Assembly: GCF_002260525.1 (NCBI RefSeq)
Contig: NZ_MRYI01000001.1
Coordinates: 124,001-188,000, forward strand
Source of the DNA: Hahella sp. CCB-MM4
GTDB lineage: Bacteria; Pseudomonadota; Gammaproteobacteria; Pseudomonadales; Oleiphilaceae
Length of the DNA: 64,000 nucleotides
Direction: 5' to 3'
In this document: positions 10,257-20,686 of the stretch, one piece after another
Numbering within the stretch: position 1 is the stretch's first letter
How the letters are laid out: each line of letters opens with the position of its first letter
Position numbers and translations under genes: made by a program
The notes under the pieces: generated by a model
What the model saw: the letters and a program-made list of their open reading frames with translations, nothing else
Told to the model about the DNA's origin: nothing
Databases searched by the model: none

Positions 10257-11543
10257 TCATTGCAGGACCTGCACTTCCTTGATGTCGCTCTTTTTGATAT
10301 GGAAACTCACAACCCCAGATTGTATCTGCTGTTCCAGAGTGACCTGATATGGCTCTACAGCAACCAGAGTACCTTCCATGACCTTGCCGGAGTGTTGTGC
10401 GATTTTGGCAGGCTGATCGAGATACAGCTCCAGTTCCGCTATATCAATTGGACGGAAAGTCGGTAGCGGGGGAGCTTTGGGTTTTGGCTCAGGCTCTTCC
10501 ACCACCGGTTCCGGGGGATACAGATAGGTAGTCAACTGCTCGATATTTATTGCGAAGGAGGCATTTGGAATACTGACTCGATTCAACTTGAGACTAAAAC
10601 CCAGTGTCTCGGCGATTGTGTCTCCTTCGATGAAAGGCAATGTCGTTACATCCAGACTTTCAGCAGGCGTGAAAGATACCTCTGCAACGCCATCCCCTTT
10701 GAGATAGGTTCGGTAGGCATTCACCAACGAAGGGCTAAGAGAAATACCAGCCTCTGCAAGCTTGGAAACCGTTTTCTCCACGGAAGCATCGATAAAGCCA
10801 GGCTCGTCCAGATTCGCTTTCTTGCCGCAAAGTAACATCACCCGCTTCATATATGAGCGATCTTCATGTACGTAGGTTATGCTTTTCAGCTCCGGCAGTG
10901 CGATGGTGCGCTCTCCCAGCTGATAGGTAGGACCACGCCCTTTGGTAATGACCAACTCACCGGAGGATCGCTGCATTCCATCGACATCTACATCGAACAG
11001 AATTCTTGTCGCATCAGGATCCCCCTGATCGCGTCTTATCTGAAACTCCTCACTCACTGTCAACACCGAATATCCCATATCCCTGAGCTCAGACAAGCCA
11101 ATGTCTTCAACATCACCGCACGCCAACCCAAAAAAGCTCGCTTCCGTTGATGTTTCCTCTTCGGAGGCATAATTCAGCCAATTATCAGTCAAGGGAACCT
11201 GAGCGTTGCGGATACTCAATGTCAATCCATGTGGATCAAAGTTTTCCTCTTCCACTCTCCAGGGGGCAGCAAATACCAGCATATCCCACAGAGAGTCGAA
11301 TTTCAGGCTGACCGCTTCAATTGGAATTGGCTCACGGAGCTGAAAGGGAAGCACCTCAACATCTTCGATCGTTACTTCACCGTTCAATGACGGAGTGATC
11401 CACCCATAAGATAAAGCCAGGTGAAGCGATGTGGCTTCCTGGAAAGCCGCTATCATACGATGAGTCTGATACCAAACACTGGCTGCAAAGGCGATATACG
11501 CTGCAAGAGGCCCCAGTATCAGGATAGTAAACAGTTTTCTCAT
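10257..11543 (-). CDS. Unknown single-span envelope protein in arginine cluster
   Basis: This is a 428-aa protein with one N-terminal membrane segment or uncleaved signal (residues 5-25, ILGPLAAYIAFAASVWY). The rest is predicted periplasmic, rich in beta-type sequence, with segments such as ITPSLNGEVTIEDVEV that faintly recall AsmA/DUF945-type beta-repeat proteins (weak inference). A Pro/Glu/Lys linker near residue 350 leads to a separate small C-terminal domain of about 65 residues (EGTLVAVEPYQVTLEQQ), which looks SH3- or Sm-like. The start at 11543 has GAGGA upstream. It sits between argB and argE on the same strand, but nothing in it points to arginine metabolism. The function is not known. 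Confidence 0.7.
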   Translation of the reverse strand: MRKLFTILILGPLAAYIAFAASVWYQTHRMIAAFQEATSLHLALSYGWITPSLNGEVTIEDVEVLPFQLREPIPIEAVSLKFDSLWDMLVFAAPWRVEEENFDPHGLTLSIRNAQVPLTDNWLNYASEEETSTEASFFGLACGDVEDIGLSELRDMGYSVLTVSEEFQIRRDQGDPDATRILFDVDVDGMQRSSGELVITKGRGPTYQLGERTIALPELKSITYVHEDRSYMKRVMLLCGKKANLDEPGFIDASVEKTVSKLAEAGISLSPSLVNAYRTYLKGDGVAEVSFTPAESLDVTTLPFIEGDTIAETLGFSLKLNRVSIPNASFAINIEQLTTYLYPPEPVVEEPEPKPKAPPLPTFRPIDIAELELYLDQPAKIAQHSGKVMEGTLVAVEPYQVTLEQQIQSGVVSFHIKKSDIKEVQVLQ

Positions 11544-11639
11544 GGTGCCATGAATCCTCGGTACTACAGTAGGTCATACGTGGGCCCGAAGTACTGTTAA
11601 ACCTTTCCCTGGGCCACATCCATTCGTCATATCTATGAA

Positions 11640-12566
<927 letters not shown>

Positions 12567-12662
12567 TCATGCCCCAACGTTGTATAGGGGTATCGATAAT
12601 TTTGTCCGCGCTGGCGTTTTACGCCAACGCTGAATTTATTCCAAGATTTCGCTTATCCTGAA

Positions 12663-15290
12663 TCAGAACGGCAGATTCAAGGCAGGATCAATTGCCAGTA
12701 GTTGCCTCTTGAAGGTTTCTTGAATTCTCTCGAGTGCATCTTCCGTTTCTGCCTCAAACCGCAAGACCAGAACCGGAGAGGTGTTGGAAGCCCGGCACAG
12801 ACCCCAGCCATCAGAATATTCCACCCTCACGCCATCAATCCCTGAAACATTGGCATCGCCCCAGTTGGCACGCTGAATAAGCTGTTCCATTATCCGGAAT
12901 TTGGCCGCTTCACCCACTTCCACATTCAGCTCTGGCGTACTGATATCTTCCGGGAATTCTTCAAACATCTCATCCGCACCGCGGTCGTCTATCCCCAGTA
13001 TTTCCAATAGCCTTGCCATGCTGTACAGACCATCATCGAAGCCTAACCAGCGTTCTTTAAAGAAAATATGGCCACTCATTTCACCGGCCAGTAACGCCCC
13101 GGTTTCTTTCATCTTGGCCTTAATCAGAGAATGGCCGGTTTTCCACATTACCGGGCGACCGCCAACACTGGAAATCAATCCATTCAACCGACGGCTGCAT
13201 TTAACGTCGAATATGACATCCGCTCCAGGATTACGGGATACCACATCTTTAGCGAAGAGCATCAACAAACGATCAGGCCAGATGATCTTACCCTGCCCTG
13301 TCACCACACCAATACGATCCCCATCACCATCGAAGGCGATACCGATGTCGGCCCCCACCTCCTTCACTTTAGAGATCAGGTCCTGCAGATTGGCAGGTTT
13401 ACCCGGGTCTGGGTGATGATTGGGAAACTGACCGTCAACGTCACAATAAAGCGGCACCACATCACAACCCAACTCTTCCACCAGCCTGGGCGCGATATCC
13501 CCGGCCACACCATTACCAGCATCAACAACCACTTTCAGAGGCGCTGCTACAGCAATATCCCCAACAATGGCATCGACATACTCTTGCTTAATATCAGCCT
13601 CACTGACACCACCCTGCCCTTTGGCATAATTCTGGGTACGAATTCTACGCATCAGGCCCTGGATATCATCCTGAGCCAGAGTGTCGCCAGCCAGCATCAT
13701 TTTGATGCCATTATAGTTGGCGGGGTTGTGACTACCGGTCACCATGGCACCGGAACCGGTATTAAAGTGATGGGCAGCAAAATACAGTACCGGAGTCGGA
13801 ACCATACCCACATTGATGACTTCCACTCCCGTAGAGATAATGCCTTTTATCAGCGCCTGGGATAGCGCAGGGCTTGAATCACGCCCGTCATAACCGACAC
13901 AGACCCGGTCAACCCCGCGTTGAACAGCTTCACTCCCATATGCTCGACCGATTTCCAGCATCACCTGAGGTGTCAGGTTCTGATTGACGACCCCTCGAAT
14001 GTCGTAAGCCCTGAAGATTTCAGCATCAACATCCACCATAGCTGTCTCGCTGACGCCGATATCGTCATCACCACCGATATTGAGATCATCATCGTTCAGT
14101 CCCAGGAGATCCTCGTCATCCCCCAGCATATCGATATCCAGGCTATCGCCCTGAAACAGAGGCTCCGCGTCAGCTAGTTCTTCAGAAGCCTGAGCCGGGA
14201 CAGGTGTGTCCACTTTCGGCTTAGCAGATTTGGCAGCAGGCTTGGCTGCTTCAGATTTCTTAGGGGCAGAGGCAGGTGGCTTCTGACTTTTTCTGGCCTG
14301 CTCGACCAACACCACCATTGAATGCAGTATATCCAGTTTGATGCGGGGGCGGGCAGGCTTCTCTCCCTGAACACAGGCCACCACATACCCAACCACCATG
14401 CCGACATCCTTTCTGAGAGACTTCAGAAATATCACCACGGCCATTGCCGCAAATGCAGCTCCGATAATGGCTCCGACGGCTGTCACAATCCAGTACATCA
14501 TCAGATCCAATAAGGCCTCACTACCGACAGCAGGAGAATAGGCTACTTTCCAGTTTGCCAGGGAGGTTCCCTGTGTAAGGCTGTCGGTAGTCTGCTGGCC
14601 TCTGGAAATAACCACCTGAGGTGTACCCGATACAGTCTGTAATAGCTGAACCCCGCCTTCAGGCATTGATTTCCAATCCGGTTCCAGCGACTTGGCATCA
14701 AACATCACCAGGGTTGTGCCGGCGACCGTTTTGTCATTACCCATGACGGGCATGACTACCTGAATATACCAGTGATTATCCAGTACAAAGGCCTCCAACC
14801 GTCCTTTGCCGGACTGCTCAACAGATCGAATCAAGTCCAGACTGGCAAAGCTGACCGGCAGAGGTTTCCGATTATCCCGGTTAGCCCTGCCTGTAGCAGA
14901 AACCACCACGCGCATCGCACCCGGCATGGCCCCCATCGCCCGCTGCTCGAGCCCACCCATGTTTTCCGCTGTCAGCAGGGATTCCGGCGAGGTATTTTCG
15001 GCGTAGTGCTTTACCATGCCCTGTATCTGTTGAAGCTTCTGGCCAAAGACTGCTGAAGAGGCTTTCAATGCAGCAGAGTTTCTCTCTTTCTCAAGACTAA
15101 TCTGAGCAGGGATAATCGTCGTTGAGTATAAAATCAGAGATGCCACCAGAACTGAAACAGCTCCCAACACTGCCGCAAGCGCAACATAGGTTGAAGGCGG
15201 TTTCATACTATCTTGGGGCTTGTTCTTAGCTGCCGTTTTGTCCGACCCCTGGCTACCGGGCTTGGATTCTTTTTTCTTTCCCAATTTCAT
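12663..15290 (-). CDS. algC: Phosphomannomutase/phosphoglucomutase with membrane-anchored N-terminal extension
   Basis: This enzyme interconverts mannose- or glucose-6-phosphate and the 1-phosphates for exopolysaccharide and LPS precursors. The C-terminal ~460 residues are the enzyme: phosphoserine loop GAMVTGSHNPANYNG, metal loop FDGDGDRIG, sugar loop LLAGEMSGH, phosphate loop at the C terminus. The first ~410 residues form an extension with a Lys/Ser-rich start, a TM helix (about 40-60), a ~200-residue periplasmic sensor-like part, a second TM (about 265-290), and an acidic Asp/Leu/Gly-rich linker before the catalytic part. The ATG at 15290 is preferred over an upstream in-frame TTG at 15383. 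Pseudomonas AlgC carries a similar long form. It sits in the order dut-algC-argB. Confidence 0.93.
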   Translation of the reverse strand: MKLGKKKESKPGSQGSDKTAAKNKPQDSMKPPSTYVALAAVLGAVSVLVASLILYSTTIIPAQISLEKERNSAALKASSAVFGQKLQQIQGMVKHYAENTSPESLLTAENMGGLEQRAMGAMPGAMRVVVSATGRANRDNRKPLPVSFASLDLIRSVEQSGKGRLEAFVLDNHWYIQVVMPVMGNDKTVAGTTLVMFDAKSLEPDWKSMPEGGVQLLQTVSGTPQVVISRGQQTTDSLTQGTSLANWKVAYSPAVGSEALLDLMMYWIVTAVGAIIGAAFAAMAVVIFLKSLRKDVGMVVGYVVACVQGEKPARPRIKLDILHSMVVLVEQARKSQKPPASAPKKSEAAKPAAKSAKPKVDTPVPAQASEELADAEPLFQGDSLDIDMLGDDEDLLGLNDDDLNIGGDDDIGVSETAMVDVDAEIFRAYDIRGVVNQNLTPQVMLEIGRAYGSEAVQRGVDRVCVGYDGRDSSPALSQALIKGIISTGVEVINVGMVPTPVLYFAAHHFNTGSGAMVTGSHNPANYNGIKMMLAGDTLAQDDIQGLMRRIRTQNYAKGQGGVSEADIKQEYVDAIVGDIAVAAPLKVVVDAGNGVAGDIAPRLVEELGCDVVPLYCDVDGQFPNHHPDPGKPANLQDLISKVKEVGADIGIAFDGDGDRIGVVTGQGKIIWPDRLLMLFAKDVVSRNPGADVIFDVKCSRRLNGLISSVGGRPVMWKTGHSLIKAKMKETGALLAGEMSGHIFFKERWLGFDDGLYSMARLLEILGIDDRGADEMFEEFPEDISTPELNVEVGEAAKFRIMEQLIQRANWGDANVSGIDGVRVEYSDGWGLCRASNTSPVLVLRFEAETEDALERIQETFKRQLLAIDPALNLPF

Positions 15291-15575
15291 GCTGGAAATA
15301 TTCTCTTTGATTCCCGTTGTTGAATACGTTTTTTGGCCAAGAGGATAAGAATAGAGGAGCTTTATCCAGAGGACATTGATCAATCAGTCTAAGCGGCTGA
15401 GCTTTCTGACAATCCGTTTAGCACCAGGGCTTGTCACCCACCATATCCCATACATTATTCTAGTCAAATTCAGCAGGCACTCCAGAAAGGTTGCCAACGG
15501 GTTCACATTATTCCCATATAAAATACCCGCTGACAACGGCTAAACCACCCGCCTGAGTCGCTCAGATGAAGATCC

Positions 15576-16034
15576 TCAGGCTGTACCCGTCGAGCCAAAT
15601 CCACCACTGCCACGTTCAGAATCAGAAAATTCTGACACAATTTCAAAACCAACCTGGACCACTGGAACAATCACCATCTGCGCAATACGCTCGCCAACCT
15701 CTATGGTGAACTCCTCTGACCCGCGGTTCCAACAGGACACCATAACCTCGCCCTGGTAGTCAGAATCAATCAGTCCTACCAGATTGCCCAACACAATACC
15801 GTGCTTATGGCCAAGACCTGAACGAGGTAACAAAACAGCAGCCATTCCAGGATTATCCAAGTGAATAGCCATCCCTGTAGGAATCAGCACCGTATCTCCA
15901 GGCTTTAATGTCAACGGCTCTTTCAGACACGCGCGCATATCGAGGCCGGCAGAACCTTCCGTGGCGTAGTGAGGCATGGGGATCTCATTACCCAGACGCG
16001 AATCCAGAATTTTCACCTGAAGGGGTTTGGTCAT
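15576..16034 (-). CDS. dut: Deoxyuridine 5'-triphosphate nucleotidohydrolase (dUTPase)
   Basis: This enzyme hydrolyses dUTP to dUMP and PPi, preventing uracil incorporation and feeding dTMP synthesis. At 152 aa it is a trimeric dUTPase with motifs in order: SAGLDMRAC (motif 1), [10 protein letters not shown] (motif 2), [11 protein letters not shown] (motif 3), [11 protein letters not shown] (motif 4), and the flexible C-terminal GSGGFGSTG (motif 5). A GGAAAG ribosome-binding site lies before the start. It is encoded between coaBC and algC on the same strand, a conserved arrangement in pseudomonads. Confidence 0.97.
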   Translation of the reverse strand: MTKPLQVKILDSRLGNEIPMPHYATEGSAGLDMRACLKEPLTLKPGDTVLIPTGMAIHLDNPGMAAVLLPRSGLGHKHGIVLGNLVGLIDSDYQGEVMVSCWNRGSEEFTIEVGERIAQMVIVPVVQVGFEIVSEFSDSERGSGGFGSTGTA

Positions 16035-16121
16035 TGGTTGAACTTTCCTATATGTATATGTTTGTTGAATAAAGATCCCGTGACATGGCTATCTATATAG
16101 GAACATACCCGGGAAAGCTGA

Positions 16122-17345
16122 TTACAGAGTCTTCTCGTAATCGGCAATAATGTGTTTCACCAGATCCTCAGCCAAATCCTGTTTATTCAGCTTAGGAACA
16201 GGCTCAACTTTATCATGAGTAACAATGGTGACTGCATTGTGATCACTGTTGAACCCGATATCGCTTCGGGAAACATCGTTGGCAATCACCATTTTTAATT
16301 TTTTTCTGCTCAGTTTCTGCTGTGCATACTCAACGACTTTCTGGGTTTCGGCCGCAAATCCAACACAAAACGGAGGATGTTCAAGTGCAGCAACTTCACT
16401 CAGGATATCGGGGTTTTTAACCAGCTCGATGGTCATCGCGTCAGCTGACTTCTTCACTTTTTGCTCAGCGGCCGATGCAGGACGATAATCGGCAACAGCT
16501 GCGGTGGCGACAAATATATCACACCCCTCAGCCACAGCCTGCGTAGCAGACTCAAGCATTTCAGCAGCACTTTCCACCCCGTGCAGCTCAACGCCAGCGG
16601 GGGTATTGATATTCACAGGCCCACTAACCAGAACCACCTCTGCGCCACAATTTACAAATGCCTGGGCCAGTGCATATCCCATCTTTCCGGAACTGTCATT
16701 ACTAATGAATCTGACAGGATCAATTCTTTCCCGTGTCGGGCCGGCGGTTATCACCACCCGTTTTCCATGCAGCGGCTTGTCTTCGGCTAAAAATGCGACC
16801 ATTTGATCGCAAATCACCTGTGGTTCAAGCATCCTTCCAGGTCCGATATCGCCACATGCCTGATCCCCATCATCCGGCCCCCAGATATGAATCTGAGAAT
16901 CCAACTTCTGTAATCGGGAAACATTTGCCTGGGTCACTGGATTCGACCACATTGCTTGATTCATAGCAGGAGCCAGCACTAAAGGGCACCGGCGGGCCAG
17001 GGCAATGGTACTGAAAAGATCATCCGCCAATCCGGCAGAAACTTTGGCAATCACATCAGCCGTGGCAGGAGCGACCAATATCACCTCTCCCCATCGGGCC
17101 AGCTCGATATGCCCCATTCCCATTTCAGCAGCAGGATCCAGCAAACTATCTCTCACAGGCTTCCCGGACAGTGCCTGAAATGTCAGGGGTGTAATGAAGG
17201 CCTTCGCCCCCTCGGTCATCACCACCTGAACCTCAGCCCCTTGCTTAACCAGCAAACGTGTGAGTTCAGCACTCTTATACGCAGCAATACCACCGGTTAC
17301 GACCAGAACCACCCGCCTGCCAGTCAACTCTGCACCACTTGCCAT
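16122..17345 (-). CDS. coaBC: Bifunctional phosphopantothenoylcysteine decarboxylase/synthetase
   Basis: This is a bifunctional enzyme of CoA synthesis that joins cysteine to 4'-phosphopantothenate (CoaB) and decarboxylates the product (CoaC). The FMN-binding CoaC domain occupies about residues 1-190 (VLVVTGGIAAYKS, the PAMNQAMW motif, CGDIGPGRM). The CoaB domain follows (VVITAGPTRERIDPVRFIS, SGKMGYALA, NDVSRSDIGF). The start at 17345 (MASGAELTG) gives the usual ~407 aa, and an upstream in-frame extension to 17456 would overlap the radC promoter region and has no family counterpart. It is divergent from radC. Other CoA-pathway genes in the window are coaD and panP. Confidence 0.95.
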   Translation of the reverse strand: MASGAELTGRRVVLVVTGGIAAYKSAELTRLLVKQGAEVQVVMTEGAKAFITPLTFQALSGKPVRDSLLDPAAEMGMGHIELARWGEVILVAPATADVIAKVSAGLADDLFSTIALARRCPLVLAPAMNQAMWSNPVTQANVSRLQKLDSQIHIWGPDDGDQACGDIGPGRMLEPQVICDQMVAFLAEDKPLHGKRVVITAGPTRERIDPVRFISNDSSGKMGYALAQAFVNCGAEVVLVSGPVNINTPAGVELHGVESAAEMLESATQAVAEGCDIFVATAAVADYRPASAAEQKVKKSADAMTIELVKNPDILSEVAALEHPPFCVGFAAETQKVVEYAQQKLSRKKLKMVIANDVSRSDIGFNSDHNAVTIVTHDKVEPVPKLNKQDLAEDLVKHIIADYEKTL

Positions 17346-17491
17346 AGAGATTTCGCTTTTACCTGAGATTGAACTGCGGCTAAGATAGCATCTGCTTGTG
17401 GATAATGCACACGATGGCAAGGCAATCCGCCTCATCTGAGACCCTGTGTTCCGCAACGCATTGGACGAATCAATTGGAAAAGGAAATTCCT

Positions 17492-18166
17492 ATGGCAATT
17501 ACCGACTGGCCGGTCGCAGACCGCCCCCGAGAAAAACTCCTCGCGACTGGCGCTACCCACCTAACCGACGCTGAACTGCTGGCAATTTTCCTGAGAACAG
17601 GCATACAAGGAAAAAGCGCCGTGGACCTCGCCCGTGAAATACTTCAGCATTTTGATGGATTGCGTCATCTGCTGGACGCCGACCGCCAGGATTTTTGCGC
17701 TGTCCCCGGGCTCGGTCTTGCAAAATATGCTCAACTGCAGGCCGTCACAGAGTTAACCCGACGCTACCTGAAGGAATCATTAAGTAGAGAAACCGCCCTC
17801 ACCAGCCCCGATCTGACCCGAGACTATCTGAGAAGCCAATTAAGGCACTATCCCTACGAGGTGTTTGCGGCACTCTTCCTGGACAACCAACATCGCGTCA
17901 TCTGTTTTGAAAAACTGTTTCGGGGCACAATTAACAGTGCCAGCATCTACCCTCGGGAAGTAATTCGGCAAGTCATGAGATATAATGCGGCAGCCGTTAT
18001 TTTTGTTCACAACCATCCATCCGGGGTTGCGGAACCCAGCATTAGTGACCGCGACATTACGGACCTTCTGGTAAAGGCACTTAAATTAATGGATGTACGA
18101 GTGCTGGACCATTTTGTCGTCGGAGATAACGATGTTGTCTCTTTTGCTGAAAGAGGCTGGATATGA
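17492..18166 (+). CDS. radC: RadC family JAB-domain protein
   Basis: This is a 224-aa protein of the RadC/YicR family. The N-terminal part has helix-hairpin-helix-like sequence ([15 protein letters not shown]), and the C-terminal JAB1/MPN metalloprotease-like domain carries the metal motif [17 protein letters not shown]. The cellular role is unsettled, and the original link to DNA repair in E. coli was withdrawn. The start at 17492 follows a good AAGGAAA site, and an upstream in-frame start at 17396 has no such support. It is divergent from coaBC and upstream of rpmB-rpmG, the same order as in enterobacteria and pseudomonads. Confidence 0.93.
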   Translation: MAITDWPVADRPREKLLATGATHLTDAELLAIFLRTGIQGKSAVDLAREILQHFDGLRHLLDADRQDFCAVPGLGLAKYAQLQAVTELTRRYLKESLSRETALTSPDLTRDYLRSQLRHYPYEVFAALFLDNQHRVICFEKLFRGTINSASIYPREVIRQVMRYNAAAVIFVHNHPSGVAEPSISDRDITDLLVKALKLMDVRVLDHFVVGDNDVVSFAERGWI

Positions 18167-18201
18167 TGCCAAGAAAATTATGGGCGCATGCTAGATTAAT
18201 T

Positions 18202-18230
18202 TTGCGTCAACAAAGGTTTTCTGGTATAAA
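18202..18230 (+). promoter_or_regulatory. Candidate sigma-70 promoter for rpmB-rpmG
   Basis: TTGCGT at 18202-18207 and TATAAA at 18225-18230 are separated by 17 bases. The -10 matches five of six consensus positions and the -35 three of six. A leader of about 140 bases would precede rpmB. Ribosomal-protein genes often have a strong promoter here, but this site is inferred by eye only. Confidence 0.45.
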
Positions 18231-18378
18231 GTCGTGCTCTTTTTTACGGGTCTGGGCGAAGCAGCAAAGGATCGCCCGGAAATTATGGTTTCAGTAGTAA
18301 CGAATCCGTGGGTTTGGCTGGCTTTCAGCAAAACCCTGAAGGTTCACAAGTACCAACGTTTGGTTGGAGGCGAGTCAA

Positions 18379-18615
18379 ATGTCTAGAGTTTGTCAGGTTA
18401 CAGGCAAAGGTCCTATAACCGGAAATAATGTGTCTCACGCAAACAACAAAACCAAGCGCCGTTTTCTTCCCAACCTGCAAACTCATCGTTTCTGGGTTGA
18501 GAGTGAAAAGCGCTTCGTTAAACTGCGTGTTTCTACCAAAGGTATGCGGATTATCGACAAGAAAGGTATCGATCTGGTACTGACCGATATCCGTGCACGC
18601 GGAATCAAGGTGTAA
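18379..18615 (+). CDS. rpmB: 50S ribosomal protein L28
   Basis: This is a large-subunit ribosomal protein of 78 aa, the exact usual length. It begins [12 protein letters not shown] and contains the family signature of Asn/Lys/Arg-rich RNA contacts ([13 protein letters not shown]). The start is set by GGAGG eight bases upstream of the ATG at 18379, and an in-frame TTG at 18364 is rejected. It is followed 11 bases later by rpmG. It lacks the CxxC zinc motif seen in some L28 proteins. Confidence 0.98.
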   Translation: MSRVCQVTGKGPITGNNVSHANNKTKRRFLPNLQTHRFWVESEKRFVKLRVSTKGMRIIDKKGIDLVLTDIRARGIKV

Positions 18616-18626
18616 GGAGCTAAGAT

Positions 18627-18782
18627 ATGCGCGAGAAGATTAGATTGGTTTCTTCAGCTGGTACTGGTCACTTCTACACCACGACCAAAAACAAGCGTAC
18701 CATGCCTGAAAAAATGGAGATCAAGAAATTTGATCCCGTTGTTCGCAAGCATGTGAACTACAAAGAAGCAAAAATCAAATAA
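18627..18782 (+). CDS. rpmG: 50S ribosomal protein L33
   Basis: This is a 51-aa large-subunit protein. The translation begins [19 protein letters not shown] and ends in NYKEAKIK. It is the zinc-free form, having no cysteines. An AAGGAG ribosome-binding site overlaps the rpmB stop region. It is co-transcribed with rpmB and followed directly by a strong intrinsic terminator. Confidence 0.97.
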   Translation: MREKIRLVSSAGTGHFYTTTKNKRTMPEKMEIKKFDPVVRKHVNYKEAKIK

Positions 18783-18803
18783 GGCTACTTATTTGATAGC
18801 TTC

Positions 18804-18832
18804 AAAAAACCCGGCTACAAGCCGGGTTTTTT
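18804..18832 (+). terminator. Intrinsic terminator after rpmG
   Basis: A GC-rich stem cccggc/gccggg (18810-18815 and 18821-18826) with loop tacaa is followed by six T (18827-18832) and preceded by six A. The A-tract makes it usable on the minus strand too, for the convergent EEP-family gene ending at 18861. Confidence 0.92.
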
Positions 18833-18860
18833 ATTGTCCGCAATATTAGATACGCACCCC

Positions 18861-19736
18861 TCAAAATACCGCCCCACTTTTTGCACACCGATCCCGATAA
18901 TCGGTTGGCAAAGCGACATCCACCGCGATGGGCAAATGGTCAGACACAGGAAAACACACCACCCCCGCATTCCGAACCTGTAAAGATGGACTCACCAGAA
19001 TATGGTCCAATGAACGCTCTGGTCGCCAACTTGGAAATGTATTCACCCTATCAGGAAGAGACACCAACCCTGATTTACCCAGCGGCGTAGATTTCAGCAA
19101 CTGCTCGGCATGGTTATTCAGATCCCCCATCAACACAACGTGCTCATACCCCTCAATGAGCTCACAAATATGCTCTAGCTGCTGACATTGCGCCTTTTCA
19201 CTGAGAGACAAATGCATCATGACCAGGACGAGCGGATTGGAAGGGTGCCCGTAGGTTGAAATAATCGCACCTCTCCCGGGAATCAGCCCAGGCAATCGGT
19301 ATTCCGCAACCGACAATGGACGATAGCGACTCAACAACCCATTGCTATGCTGGGCAAACCGCCCCAAATTGCGGTTAAGCTGTTGATACCAATATGGATG
19401 CCCACTTTTCTCTGCCAGATACTCAACCTGATTAACAAATCCACTACGGATACTGCCGCCATCGCACTCCTGCAATGCAACAACATCATATTGCCTTAAC
19501 AGCGCGGCAATTCGATCCAGATTACGGCTTCGATTTTGAGAGGGAAGAAAATGCTGCCAACTTCTAGTCAGATAGTGGCGATAGGCGGCAGTGGAAATGC
19601 CCACCTGGATATTGAAACTCAGCAGGCGGATATGGCTGTGGTGCGGAAACTCTTCCGCAGCATCCATATCCCCCTGAACGACCGGGGATCGTTTTGTTAA
19701 CAGGGAACCAAATTTTTCACGCACCCGATGATACAA
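18861..19736 (-). CDS. Endonuclease/exonuclease/phosphatase family protein
   Basis: This is a 291-aa metal-dependent hydrolase of the EEP (exonuclease III/DNase I-like) fold. Motifs in order are LSFNIQVG (Asn), ALQECDGG (catalytic Glu), MMHLSLS, MGDLNNH (Asp/Asn), SLDHILV and SDHLPIAVD (catalytic His). The substrate could be a nucleic acid, a phospholipid or an inositol-type phosphate, and the sequence does not tell. The start is a TTG at 19736, supported by a strong purine-rich GGGGGGAG eight bases upstream. The first ATG would be at codon 24 and would remove only non-conserved sequence. It is convergent with rpmG and downstream of dsbA. Confidence 0.85.
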   Translation of the reverse strand: MYHRVREKFGSLLTKRSPVVQGDMDAAEEFPHHSHIRLLSFNIQVGISTAAYRHYLTRSWQHFLPSQNRSRNLDRIAALLRQYDVVALQECDGGSIRSGFVNQVEYLAEKSGHPYWYQQLNRNLGRFAQHSNGLLSRYRPLSVAEYRLPGLIPGRGAIISTYGHPSNPLVLVMMHLSLSEKAQCQQLEHICELIEGYEHVVLMGDLNNHAEQLLKSTPLGKSGLVSLPDRVNTFPSWRPERSLDHILVSPSLQVRNAGVVCFPVSDHLPIAVDVALPTDYRDRCAKSGAVF

Positions 19737-19765
19737 ACCTTACTCCCCCCCGGGAAATTGCCAAA

Positions 19766-20410
19766 TCAGGAACCTTGCGCAGATCTCTCCTTCTCGACAA
19801 GGTAATCGGCAATCTTAAGCATCCGCTCAAAACTTCCGGCCTGACCAGGCTCAATACGGTACTTACCATTCACAATCAATACCGGCACGCCGGTTATACG
19901 ATAACTCGTGCCACGGGAAACTGCCTGCTGCACTTTGGATTTCACACTAAATGAATTATAGGCTTTCTTGAATTTTTCTTCCTCGATACCATGCTGGGCG
20001 AAAAATTCTGCCATAGCATCTTCCGAGTTCAGAGGCTTATGGTCTCTTGCCAGCGCATCAAACAAAGGCTGATGCATCTGATCAGCAACTCCCAGCGCCT
20101 CCGCGGCGTAAAATGTTTGAGCATGCAGCTTCCATGTGCGATTAAATGCAGCCGGGCTTTGCCAGAAGTCCACATCTTCAGGCAGCTTTTTCTTCCAATT
20201 GGTCACCATTGGATCGAATCGATAGCAGTGAGGGCATCCAAACCAGAACATCTCCACCACTTCTATCTTTGAGCTATCCCTTACAGGAACCTGAGCAGGC
20301 AATGACTGATAATCCTTACCATCCACAAAATCCTCAGCCATGACGCCTTTCGACACCAGACCAATACATGCCAGAACCACCCACATAACAAATGGCAGCG
20401 ACTTCCGCAT
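19766..20410 (-). CDS. dsbA: Thiol:disulfide interchange protein DsbA
   Basis: This periplasmic oxidase introduces disulfides into exported proteins and is re-oxidised by DsbB. It is 214 aa from the ATG at 20410, which has GGAG nine bases upstream; an in-frame TTG at 20422 is less likely. A signal peptide spans about residues 1-25. The thioredoxin fold has the active site WFGCPHCYRF, a helical insertion, and the cis-proline loop GVPVLIVNGKY. Length and motifs match DsbA of pseudomonads. The cytochrome c4 gene lies upstream on the same strand, and both products act in the periplasm. Confidence 0.95.
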   Translation of the reverse strand: MRKSLPFVMWVVLACIGLVSKGVMAEDFVDGKDYQSLPAQVPVRDSSKIEVVEMFWFGCPHCYRFDPMVTNWKKKLPEDVDFWQSPAAFNRTWKLHAQTFYAAEALGVADQMHQPLFDALARDHKPLNSEDAMAEFFAQHGIEEEKFKKAYNSFSVKSKVQQAVSRGTSYRITGVPVLIVNGKYRIEPGQAGSFERMLKIADYLVEKERSAQGS

Positions 20411-20580
20411 ATTCTTCTCCAACCAGTTATCCTAATATTCTTAACCGACCCGCATTTAACAGATCACACAGACTTCAGGCGTGATAATTTACCTGATCAG
20501 CACGGAATATCCACCTCCCGCCCACCAACCGGTAACATCTACCCGCCAACAAACACAGACTAACCGTTTGTTTTAAAACG

Positions 20581-20607
20581 AAAAAAGGCGGATAGATCCG
20601 CCTTTTT
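20581..20607. terminator. Intrinsic terminator downstream of cytochrome c4 gene
   Basis: A stem ggcggat/atccgcc (20587-20593 and 20596-20602) is flanked by A6 and T5, so a U-tract follows on either strand. It lies 3' of the cytochrome c4 gene on the minus strand and would separate it from dsbA. Confidence 0.85.
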
Positions 20608-20686
20608 CATAATCATGCCACATCGTTAAACTTTATTCATCCACGTAGGCATTATACGTAGGACACGATTCAAAGATCTTTTGCGA

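Noticed and set aside
12608-12630. Hairpin in the algC-argB gap as a terminator
   Set aside because: One mismatch, three-base loop and no U-tract on the minus strand; algC-argB are probably co-transcribed.
15291-15383. N-terminal extension of algC from a TTG at 15383
   Set aside because: TTG start without a ribosome-binding site; the ATG at 15290 begins the Lys/Ser-rich N terminus expected of the long AlgC form.
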